DNA from: Pseudomonadota bacterium
Lineage (GTDB): Bacteria > Pseudomonadota > Alphaproteobacteria > Acetobacterales > Acetobacteraceae
Direction of reading: 5' to 3'
Assembly: GCA_021818505.1 (NCBI GenBank)
Contig: JAKADX010000039.1
Location: forward strand, 1-40,947
DNA length: 40,947 bases
The notes beneath the pieces were generated by a model. The model ran no database searches, was not told where the DNA came from, and saw only the letters and a program-made list of their open reading frames with translations. Positions 25,286 to 32,906 of this stretch are shown here, in pieces; positions within the stretch are counted from its first letter, which is position 1; each line of letters starts with the position of its first letter. The translations under genes and the position numbers were made by a program.

Positions 25286-27043
25286 CTAGAGGAATCCGAC
25301 CGACAGCCACGGCATCGCCGCGACGATCAGGAGGCCGATCGCGACAGCGCCGAGATACGGCCAGATGCGGCGTATCGCCACCTCCGGCGCGACGCCGCCG
25401 ATGATGCAGGCGGCGTAGTAGCCCACGCCGACCGGCGGCGCGAATAGTCCCACGCCCATCGCAAGCACCGCGACGATCGCGTAATGCACCTCGTGCAGGC
25501 CCATCTTCTGTGCCAGCGGGAACAGCAGGGGCGCGAACAGCACCATCGCCGGAATCCCCTCCAGCACGCTGCCGAGTACCGCGAAGGCGATGACCGAAAT
25601 GCCCAGGAATCCGCGGCCGCCGCCGGGCACCGCCGCCATCGCCATGGCAAGCGTCTGTGAAAATCCCGACTGGGTCAGTGCCCAGGACATTGCGGATGCA
25701 GCTCCGACGATCAGAAGAATGGCTCCCGAGAGGGAGGCCGTCTGCACCAGCATCGGATAGAGGCTGCGCCATGCGAATTGCCGATAGGCAAGGATGCCGA
25801 CGACCAGCGCATAAGCGATGCCGATGCTCGACACCTCGGTCGCGGTGGCCACGCCCTCGACCACTGCGGCGCGCACGAGGAAGGGCAGCACCAATGCGGG
25901 CAAAGCGATCAGGAAGCTGCGCAGTACCTGCCGCAGCGGCGCGCGGCGGACGCCGCGCGTCCGCTCGGCGCCAGCACGGTGCCAGCACACCGCGGCCAAC
26001 ACCAGCGCGATGACGACGCCGGGCAGCAGGCCGGCGGTGAACAGCGCCGCAATCGAGACGCCGGTGACTGAGCCGATCGCGATCAGCACAATCGAGGGCG
26101 GGATCGTCTCGCTCATCGCGCCGGAGGCGGCGAGCAGGGAGATCATCTCGCCTTCGTCCTCGCCGCGCCGGCGCATCTCGGGAAACAGTGCCGGCGCGAC
26201 CGCCGCCATATCGGCCGCCTTGGAGCCGGAGATGCCGGAAACCATTAGCATCGCTCCTAGCAGCACGAATGACAGCCCGCCGCGCAGATGGCCGAGCAAG
26301 GTTGCGAGAAAAGCCACCATCGCGCGAGCCATGCCGGTGGTCTCGACCAGTTGCCCGAGCAGCACAAACAAAGGCACGGCCAGCAGGATCAGCGAACTCA
26401 TGCCTTCGTCCATCCGCCCGATCACCACAGCCAGCGGCGCCGTCCCGCCGGCGAGCAGGTAGGCGACGGTTGCAAGTCCGAAGGCGAATGCGATCGGCAC
26501 GCCAGCGAACACCGCCGCCGCCAGCAGTCCGACGAAGAAAACCGCCAGGTTCCAGTTGCCGAGCGCCTGCAATCCCGGCGCCGCCAGCCACAAAGCCCCC
26601 GCGACCCCGGCCAGCACCGCTATGGCCGCGACCAGGCTACCGCGCGAGAGGCGGCGCATCCGCGCCGCGCACTCGCCCAGCATGAGAACGCAGCCGACGG
26701 GCATCGCCGCGGCCCGCACCAGACCCGACCAGCCGAGCGCCGGCGTCAGCACATCGCTCTGGTCCTGCGCGTAATCGATCCCCGGTCCCAGCACCAGCAG
26801 CAGGAACAGTGCCGGCGCCGCGACCGCCAGTGCCTCCGCTGCCGCGTGCCAGCGCGCTGGCAGACGGTCGGCCAGCACACCGAGCCGCATGTGCTCCCCG
26901 CGCCGCAGCGCGACCGCCGCCCCGAACATCACGAGCCAGAGGAACAGGATCGAGGCGACCTCGTCGCTCCAGATCAGCGGGCTCGCAAAGACAAAGCGCG
27001 CGATCACGCCGGTGAGCAGGATGACGGCTTCCGCCGCCACCAT
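25286..27043 (-). CDS. TRAP transporter fused permease (DctQ-DctM)
   Basis: From the ATG at 27043 this is a 585-residue protein joining a DctQ-like part (IWSDEVASILFLWLVMFGAAVALRRGEHMRL, about 22-53, to residue 150) to a DctM channel (about 165-585; SGISGSKAADMAAVAPALFP, SETIPPSIVLIAIGS, GLFAPPVGVGYYAACII). Family members normally have about 20 more residues before the first helix. The frame indeed stays open upstream and reads IAARWLARATELAAAL, but it contains no ATG, GTG or TTG after the AAAGGAG at 27101-27107. Translation may begin at ATT 27091 or a CTG, or the ATG may simply be used. Its DctP partner is the divergent gene at 27216. Confidence 0.9.
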   Translation of the reverse strand: MVAAEAVILLTGVIARFVFASPLIWSDEVASILFLWLVMFGAAVALRRGEHMRLGVLADRLPARWHAAAEALAVAAPALFLLLVLGPGIDYAQDQSDVLTPALGWSGLVRAAAMPVGCVLMLGECAARMRRLSRGSLVAAIAVLAGVAGALWLAAPGLQALGNWNLAVFFVGLLAAAVFAGVPIAFAFGLATVAYLLAGGTAPLAVVIGRMDEGMSSLILLAVPLFVLLGQLVETTGMARAMVAFLATLLGHLRGGLSFVLLGAMLMVSGISGSKAADMAAVAPALFPEMRRRGEDEGEMISLLAASGAMSETIPPSIVLIAIGSVTGVSIAALFTAGLLPGVVIALVLAAVCWHRAGAERTRGVRRAPLRQVLRSFLIALPALVLPFLVRAAVVEGVATATEVSSIGIAYALVVGILAYRQFAWRSLYPMLVQTASLSGAILLIVGAASAMSWALTQSGFSQTLAMAMAAVPGGGRGFLGISVIAFAVLGSVLEGIPAMVLFAPLLFPLAQKMGLHEVHYAIVAVLAMGVGLFAPPVGVGYYAACIIGGVAPEVAIRRIWPYLGAVAIGLLIVAAMPWLSVGFL

Positions 27044-27086
27044 CAGTGCCGCCGCCAGCTCGGTTGCCCGCGCGAGCCAGCGCGCG

Positions 27087-27115
27087 GCAATAACGCAAGC
27101 TCCTTTCGTTATTGC
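27087..27115. promoter_or_regulatory. Inverted repeat enclosing the ribosome binding site of the fused TRAP permease
   Basis: The perfect 9-bp arms GCAATAACG and CGTTATTGC lie 11 bp apart in the region between the divergent TRAP genes. The form fits an operator of a dimeric repressor (GntR-like). Read on the minus-strand transcript, the loop is AAAGGAGCTTG, so the ribosome binding site sits in a hairpin loop and the candidate ATT start sits in the stem. Confidence 0.6.
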
Positions 27116-27215
27116 TTCCCCCTTGGCGACCAGCGCGGCACCTGCCTGTCGTGCGGGTCTAGTTCGCCGCGGATTTTCGTGTCAATCAACAGGCGCTAAA
27201 TAGGGGGAGGCAATC

Positions 27216-28229
27216 ATGCACGGGTTCGGCCGCCGCGCGCTCGCCAAGGCGACGCTTTCGTCCCTGCCGCTGGCCGCGATCGGTCTGCGGCCGGCCAGGG
27301 CGGCGGAGTTCAGCTACAAGCTTGCCAACAACCTGCCGGCCACGCATCCACTCAATCTGCGGCTGGTCGAAGCCGCGGCACGCATCCGCGAAGGCACTGG
27401 CGGTCGCGTTGAGGTGCGGGTCTTTCCCAACAATCAGCTCGGTTCGGACACCGACGTGCTTGGCCAGTTGCGGCTCGGCGCGGTCGAATTCTTCACCTTG
27501 TCAGGGCTGATACTGAGCACGCTTGTACCGCCAGCGGCGATCAACGGCGTCGGCTTCGCATTTCGCGACTACGCGCAGGTCTGGGCGGCGATGGACGGCA
27601 AGCTCGGCGCGTTCGTGCGCGCGCAGATCGCGAAACATGGCATTCTGGCGATGGAACGGATCTGGGACAACGGCTTCCGCCAGACCACGACCAGCACGAA
27701 GCCGATCGCAACTCCGGCCGATTTCGCCGGCATGAAGCTGCGCGTGCCCGTGGCCCCGCTGTGGACGAGCATGTTCAAGGCGCTGGGGGCGGCGCCGACA
27801 TCGATCAATTTCAGCGAAGTCTATTCCGCCCTGCAAACCCACGTCGCCGACGGGCAGGAGAATCCGCTGGCGGTGATCTACACTGCCAAACTCTATGAAG
27901 TGCAGACCTACTGCAGCCTCACCAACCACATGTGGGACGGTTTCTGGCTGCTCGCCAACCGCCGCGCGTTTGACCGGCTGCCGGAGGATGCGCGGCAAGT
28001 GGTGGCGCGCGAGTTCGACCGCTCGGCAGTCGACCAGCGCGCCGACGTGGCGCGGCTGAATGATGAGCTGCAGGGCAAGCTCGCTGCCGCCGGAATGCGC
28101 TTCAACACGGTCGAGCCGTCCGCCTTCCGCGCGCGGCTGCGCGAGGCCGGGTTCTACAAGGACTGGCGCGGCCGGTTCGGTGACGAGGCTTGGGGCCTGC
28201 TGGAGAGCACGGTCGGCACGCTGGCCTGA
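27216..28229 (+). CDS. dctP: TRAP transporter solute-binding protein (DctP family)
   Basis: This 337-residue periplasmic binding protein has an N-terminal export signal with paired arginines (FGRRALAKATLSSLPLAAIGLRPARAAEF). The mature body shows FSYKLANNLPATHPLNLRLVEAAARI, GRVEVRVFPNNQLGSDTDVLGQLRLGAVEFF and FAGMKLRVPVAPLWTSMFKALGA, the last holding the ligand-binding arginine. GGGAGG precedes the ATG at 27216 at ideal spacing. It is divergent from the fused DctQM gene, and together they make the window's second TRAP system. The two DctP proteins are only distantly alike, so the ligands probably differ. The lactonase in the other arm hints at a lactone or its acid. Confidence 0.92.
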   Translation: MHGFGRRALAKATLSSLPLAAIGLRPARAAEFSYKLANNLPATHPLNLRLVEAAARIREGTGGRVEVRVFPNNQLGSDTDVLGQLRLGAVEFFTLSGLILSTLVPPAAINGVGFAFRDYAQVWAAMDGKLGAFVRAQIAKHGILAMERIWDNGFRQTTTSTKPIATPADFAGMKLRVPVAPLWTSMFKALGAAPTSINFSEVYSALQTHVADGQENPLAVIYTAKLYEVQTYCSLTNHMWDGFWLLANRRAFDRLPEDARQVVAREFDRSAVDQRADVARLNDELQGKLAAAGMRFNTVEPSAFRARLREAGFYKDWRGRFGDEAWGLLESTVGTLA

Positions 28230-28319
28230 GTGCGTGGACGCACCCGGCACCGGGTGATAGTCTTTCCGGCAGCCGCGGTCACACAAGTGCCCCGGCGCAA
28301 CAAGTTCCGGGAGGAACAT

Positions 28320-29402
28320 ATGGAAACGTCGCAGGGTAATCGTGCGGCCGCTTTCAGTCGCCGCACCATCGTCCGCCTCGCCGGCGGCCTGCTCGCAGCC
28401 CCCGCGGTGCTGCGCGGGGCGCAAGCGGGCGGCAAGCCGACGGTGGTCAACTCGATCCGCTCGCTGACCAACCCGTACCATGCCACCTGGAACCGCGGCG
28501 GCGCGGCGTTCGCGAAATCGGTCGGCGCGCGCTATGTCACGCTCGTCACCGAGGGCAACAGCGAAAAAGGGGTCTCCGACATCAAGGCGATCCTGGAGAA
28601 GACCGGCGGCAACTGCGTCATCAATGTCGATCCCAACGACAGCCCGGACGCGCGCCCGATCGTGGAGGCGTGCAAGGGCGCCGGTGCCTTCGTGGTGACG
28701 CAATGGAACAAGCCCGCCGACCTGCATCCGTGGGATTTCAACCCGAATTACGTCGCGCACATCTCATTCAGCGGCGTGCCATATGGCAAACAGATGGCCG
28801 AGACGCTGATCGCGGCGATTGGCGGCAAGGGCGGGATCGTGGCGCTCGGCGGCATCGAGTCGAACGTGCCGGCGATTGAACGCAAGAAGGGGTTGGATCA
28901 GGCGCTGGCCGCGAATCCGGGCGTGAAGCTGCTCGACTTCCAGGTCGCCAATTGGCAGGCAGAGCAGGCGCACGACAAGGTTGCCGCCTGGCTCACGCAG
29001 TTCGGCGACGACATCAAGGGCATCTGGGCAGCCAATGACGACATGGCCTTGGCGGCCGTGGAGGCGCTGCGCGCCGACGGGCGCGCCGGCAAGGTGCCGG
29101 TGACAGGCATCGACGGCACCAAGCTGGCCTGCGAGGCGATCATGAAGGGGGAGATGGCTGGCACCGTCGCGTGGGACCCTTACTGGCAGGGCGGCATGGG
29201 CCTGTCGATCGGCTATCACGCCAAGACCGGCGCGTTCGACCCGGCGAAGGAGCCGAAGGATCATCGCGAGTTCTACGGGCGCGCGACCATCATCACGGCG
29301 GGCAACGCCAAGCAGTACTATGCCGACAATTTCGCGAAAGAGGAAGTATTGGACTGGAATGATATCTGGGGTCGCGTGACCGGCCAGATCCAGTACGGTT
29401 GA
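28320..29402 (+). CDS. Ribose-type sugar ABC transporter solute-binding protein (CUT2)
   Basis: This 360-residue binding protein of the RbsB/PBP type I fold has a twin-arginine-like export signal (SRRTIVRLAGGLLAAPAVL). Mature features are RSLTNPYHATWNRGGAAFAKSVG, DIKAILEKTGGNCVINVDPNDSPDARPIVEACKGAGAFVVTQWNKP, IKGIWAANDDMALAAVEAL and VPVTGIDGT, the usual LacI-type hinge and ligand-site segments. GGGAGG stands before the ATG at 28320. It heads a four-gene CUT2 importer followed by an apionate-lactonase-like gene. A pentose or branched sugar, or its lactone or acid, is the reasonable ligand guess. Confidence 0.9.
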   Translation: METSQGNRAAAFSRRTIVRLAGGLLAAPAVLRGAQAGGKPTVVNSIRSLTNPYHATWNRGGAAFAKSVGARYVTLVTEGNSEKGVSDIKAILEKTGGNCVINVDPNDSPDARPIVEACKGAGAFVVTQWNKPADLHPWDFNPNYVAHISFSGVPYGKQMAETLIAAIGGKGGIVALGGIESNVPAIERKKGLDQALAANPGVKLLDFQVANWQAEQAHDKVAAWLTQFGDDIKGIWAANDDMALAAVEALRADGRAGKVPVTGIDGTKLACEAIMKGEMAGTVAWDPYWQGGMGLSIGYHAKTGAFDPAKEPKDHREFYGRATIITAGNAKQYYADNFAKEEVLDWNDIWGRVTGQIQYG

Positions 29403-29426
29403 GGTACGCTGCGCCGCCGGGACGAC

Positions 29427-30425
29427 GTGGCGTCGGCGCGAACCATGAGGGCGAGGGCGGGGGCGGCGGCGTCCCTGGGCCGCCTGCGCGTGATCGATTG
29501 GGCACCGCTGCTTGTGCTGGTGCTGCTGTGCGGCATCATCGCCGCGATCAATCCGCGATTTCTGCTGTTTGGCAACTTCGTGCGCATCGCGCAGGCGGCG
29601 ATGATCCCGCTGGTGCTGGCGATCGGCGAAACCTTCATCATTCTAATGGGTTCGATCGACCTGTCGATCGAAGGCGTGGTGGCGTTGGGCGCGGTACTGA
29701 CCAGTCTGCTGGTCAAGAACGGTGCCAACGCGCATGATCTCGGGGTCGCCGGCGTCGGGCTGGTGGTCCTGACCGGTGGGCTGGTCGGGCTGGTCAACGG
29801 CGTGGTCCATGTGCGGTTGCGCATTCCGTCGTTCATGGTGACACTCGGTACCTGGTTCATCGCCGCCGGCATTGCCAATGCCGCTCTGGGCGGAATCGCC
29901 GTGCGCATCAACGATCCGATAGTACGGGGACTGGTGCTGCAACGCGTCCTTGGCTTTCCGTGGGGCGTGTGGCTGGCGCTCGGCACGCTCGCGCTCGGCT
30001 GGTTCATCCAGGACCATACGCGGCCTGGCCGCTATCTCTACGCACTCGGCGGCGGGGAGGAACTCGCCGCCCTGTCTGGTATCCCGGCCGCGCGTGTACG
30101 CATCCTGGCATTCACGCTGGCCGGCGCCTTCTACGCGCTCGGCGGTGTGCTGTCCGGTGCGCAGCTTGGCCTGGGCAACGCGCAGGTCGGGCAGGGCCGG
30201 CTGTTCACCGCGATCACCGCCGTCGTGGTTGGCGGCACCGCGCTGTCGGGCGGCGAGGGTGGCGTGCTGCAAACATTGGTCGGCGTGTTGATTGTCACCG
30301 TGCTGGCTAACGGCATGGTGCTGATGGGCGTCTCGCCGAGCATTCAGACGGCCGTGCAGGGCCTGATGATCATCGTCGCGGTGTCACTGTCGATCGACCG
30401 CAAGCGCCTGCGCATCGTCAAATGA
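29427..30425 (+). CDS. CUT2 ABC transporter permease (RbsC family), first
   Basis: This 332-residue inner-membrane permease carries the RbsC family hallmarks FIILMGSIDLSIEGVVALGAVLTSLL (the GSIDLS motif), IPSFMVTLGT, and SGGEGGVLQTLVGVLIVTVLANGMVLMGV near the end. About eight to ten hydrophobic segments are present. The start is uncertain between GTG 29427 and ATG 29445, neither with a strong ribosome binding site. It ends in an ATGA overlap with the ATPase gene. Confidence 0.92.
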   Translation: MASARTMRARAGAAASLGRLRVIDWAPLLVLVLLCGIIAAINPRFLLFGNFVRIAQAAMIPLVLAIGETFIILMGSIDLSIEGVVALGAVLTSLLVKNGANAHDLGVAGVGLVVLTGGLVGLVNGVVHVRLRIPSFMVTLGTWFIAAGIANAALGGIAVRINDPIVRGLVLQRVLGFPWGVWLALGTLALGWFIQDHTRPGRYLYALGGGEELAALSGIPAARVRILAFTLAGAFYALGGVLSGAQLGLGNAQVGQGRLFTAITAVVVGGTALSGGEGGVLQTLVGVLIVTVLANGMVLMGVSPSIQTAVQGLMIIVAVSLSIDRKRLRIVK

Positions 30426-31945
30426 ACGGCGCGGCCCTTCCCGTGCTCGCGCTGCGTCACGTCGGCAAGCGATTTCCCGGCGTGCAGGCGCTGCGCGATG
30501 TGACCATGGAGCTGCGGCCGGGTGAGGTGGTCGGCCTAGTGGGTGAAAACGGCGCCGGCAAATCGACGCTGATGCGCATCCTGGCCGGTGTCTATCAGCC
30601 AGACGACGGGGAGATTCTGCTCTCGGGACGGCCGATCCGGCTGGCCGGTGCCGCGGACGCGATGCGGCACGGCATCGGCATGGTGTTTCAGGAACAGTCA
30701 CTGCTGCTCAATCTCAGCGTCGGCGAAAACATCTATCTCGGGAACGAGGCAGCCTTCACACGCTATGGCCGCATCGAGTGGCACGCGCTGTACGCGGCCG
30801 CCGCGCGTCAGCTCGCCAAGGTGGAGGTCGGCGTCGATGCACGCACGCGGACCGCCGATCTCGACTTCGCCACACGGCAGATGGTGGAGCTGGCGAAGGC
30901 GCTGACGCTGGAGGAAGCCGCGTCCGGCCACCTCGTCATCCTGCTCGATGAGCCGACATCGGTGCTCGAGCAGACCGAAATCAATATCCTGTTTGCCCGC
31001 GTGCGCGCGCTGAAGTCGCGCGCTGCCTTTATCTTCGTGTCGCACCGGTTGGACGAGGTGCTGGCCTTGAGCGACCGCGTCTATGTGATGAAGGACGGCG
31101 CCGTGGTCGCAGAATTGCCGGCGGCCGGAGCGGATGTGCGGCACTTGCATAGCCTGATGGTCGGGCGCGACCTGCGGGCCGAATACTACCGGGAGTCGCT
31201 GCAACGCCCGCCGCGCACGGACGTAGTTCTGGCCGCCGAGAGCCTGGGCCGGGCCGGTGCCTATCGCGACGTGAGCTTCGCGCTCCACGCCGGTGAGGTT
31301 CTCGGCATTGCCGGCGTCATCGGGTCCGGGCGCGAGGAGGTGACGCGCACCATTGCCGGATTTCTGCCGCACGATGCGGGACGGCTCACGGTCTTCGGCC
31401 AGGAGCGTCGCTTCTCTTCGCCGGCGGAGGCCGTGGATTGCGGCATCGGCTATCTGCCGCGGGAACGCCGCACCGAGGGGCTCGTTCTGTTCCTGTCGGT
31501 CGCCGCAAACATCACATTGGCGAGCCTCGGCCGGCTGCGCCGCCATTTCCTGCTCGACCCGGCCGCGGAGGCGCGCGTCGCACGGGACTGGGTCGCGCGG
31601 CTGGGGGTTCGCACACCGGGTATTGATGCGATTTGCCTTAACCTCTCCGGCGGCAATCAGCAGAAGGTGGTGCTGGCGAAATGGCTGAACGCGCGGGCGA
31701 AGATCCTGATCCTTGACCATCCGACGCGGGGCCTAGACGTTGGCGCGAAGGAGGAGGTGTACGAACTCATCCGCTCGGTTACCGGGGAGGGCATCGCGGT
31801 CCTGCTGACCTCCGACACGATGGAGGAGACGATCGGTCTGAGTCACCGAATCATCGTGATGCGCGACGGCGTCGTTACGCATCGCGCCGACGCGCCGCCG
31901 GGCGGCAAGCCGACGCAACTCGACCTCATCGAGCATATGGTGTGA
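30422..31945 (+). CDS. CUT2 sugar ABC transporter ATP-binding protein (RbsA/XylG family)
   Basis: This 507-residue protein is a tandem ATPase of normal RbsA length. Domain 1 has Walker A GENGAGKST (41-49), Walker B ILLDEPTSVL and a degenerate signature (FATRQMVELAKAL). Domain 2 has the usual degenerate Walker A (AGVIGSGREEV) and an intact signature LSGGNQQKVVLAKWL, but Walker B reads ILDHPTRGLDVGAK, with His where many relatives have the catalytic Glu. Such asymmetry is normal in CUT2 ATPases. It is the only ABC ATPase in the window. It overlaps the upstream permease by ATGA and the downstream permease by 1 or 4 bp. Confidence 0.95.
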   Translation: MNGAALPVLALRHVGKRFPGVQALRDVTMELRPGEVVGLVGENGAGKSTLMRILAGVYQPDDGEILLSGRPIRLAGAADAMRHGIGMVFQEQSLLLNLSVGENIYLGNEAAFTRYGRIEWHALYAAAARQLAKVEVGVDARTRTADLDFATRQMVELAKALTLEEAASGHLVILLDEPTSVLEQTEINILFARVRALKSRAAFIFVSHRLDEVLALSDRVYVMKDGAVVAELPAAGADVRHLHSLMVGRDLRAEYYRESLQRPPRTDVVLAAESLGRAGAYRDVSFALHAGEVLGIAGVIGSGREEVTRTIAGFLPHDAGRLTVFGQERRFSSPAEAVDCGIGYLPRERRTEGLVLFLSVAANITLASLGRLRRHFLLDPAAEARVARDWVARLGVRTPGIDAICLNLSGGNQQKVVLAKWLNARAKILILDHPTRGLDVGAKEEVYELIRSVTGEGIAVLLTSDTMEETIGLSHRIIVMRDGVVTHRADAPPGGKPTQLDLIEHMV

Positions 31946-32892
31946 TGCCCGCGCAGCGTATCGAGCGGCTGCGACGATTCCTGCCTGTTGCCACCCTTGC
32001 GGTGCTGGTACTGATTGTCGGCGCGTTGCAGCCGGAATTCCTAAACCCGGACACATTGCTGGATCTCGCGAGCGATACCGCCGTGCTCTTCGTGCTGGCG
32101 AGCGGCGTGTCCTTCGTCATCCTCACCGGTGGAATCGACCTATCGATCCAGGCTATGGCCTCGCTTGCCAGCGTCATCGTAGCATTGACGGTTGACCGCC
32201 TTGGCTACGCCAGCTTTGTCGCCGCTGTGGCGGCGGGCGCACTATCGGGCTGGCTCGGCGGGTTGGCGCATGTTCGGCTGAAGATCCCGTCCTTCGTTGC
32301 AACCCTTGCGGTCGGGGGTGTGTTGGCCGGTACAGCGTTGGTCGTGTCGCACCAGCACTCGATTACGCTGGGCGCGACGCAGCGCGCCTATATCGGCTGG
32401 ATTACCGGGCCGTGGCTCGGCATCCCGCGCGAGGTTATCATCGGCGCGCTGCTGCTGTTCTTCGCCGATACGGTGCAGCGACGTACGCCGTTCGGCCGCT
32501 ACATCGCGGCGATCGGCGCCGGCGAGGCAGCGGCTTATGCTTCGGGCGTGAAGGTCGGGCGGCAGAAAGTGGTCGCCTTCGTGATTTCCGGAGCCTTTGC
32601 CGCGTTTGCCGGCGTGATGCTGGCGGGACGGCTAGCCAGCGGTTCGCCGACGCTCGCCAACGAGCAGTTGCTACCCGCGATTGCGGCGGTTGTCGTCGGC
32701 GGCACCGCCATTACCGGCGGGGTCGGCAGCATCTGGCGCACATTGGTCGGCGCGCTCATCATCTCGGTGGTGCGCACCGGCATGACTTTCATCGGCGTCG
32801 ATATCTTCGCGCAGGAGATCTTGTTCGGCGCGGTGCTGGTCTTTGCCGTTGCGGTAACCATCGACCGGTCGAAAATCCCCGTCGTGAAGTGA
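31945..32892 (+). CDS. CUT2 ABC transporter permease (RbsC family), second
   Basis: This is a second RbsC-type permease (315 residues). VSFVILTGGIDLSIQAMASLASVIVAL is the GGIDLS motif, with IPSFVATLAVGGVLAG and TGGVGSIWRTLVGALIISVVRTGMTFIGV later. It is paralogous to the permease before the ATPase, so this importer probably uses a heterodimeric channel, whereas the classic ribose system has a homodimer. The start is ATG 31945 (TGATG overlap) or GTG 31942. It is followed after 14 bp by the lactonase-like gene with its own strong ribosome binding site. Confidence 0.92.
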   Translation: MPAQRIERLRRFLPVATLAVLVLIVGALQPEFLNPDTLLDLASDTAVLFVLASGVSFVILTGGIDLSIQAMASLASVIVALTVDRLGYASFVAAVAAGALSGWLGGLAHVRLKIPSFVATLAVGGVLAGTALVVSHQHSITLGATQRAYIGWITGPWLGIPREVIIGALLLFFADTVQRRTPFGRYIAAIGAGEAAAYASGVKVGRQKVVAFVISGAFAAFAGVMLAGRLASGSPTLANEQLLPAIAAVVVGGTAITGGVGSIWRTLVGALIISVVRTGMTFIGVDIFAQEILFGAVLVFAVAVTIDRSKIPVVK

Positions 32893-32906
32893 AGGAGCCC
32901 GCACCG

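Noticed and set aside
25269-26591. Upstream extension of the lactonase to 711 residues
   Set aside because: The extra part overlaps the TRAP permease in another frame and has no domain. The lactonase fold begins at the ATG at 25268.
26637-27098. TTG-started frame just after the AAAGGAG near 27101
   Set aside because: Its start is too close to the ribosome binding site and its translation is a shifted frame of the TRAP permease without hydrophobic segments.
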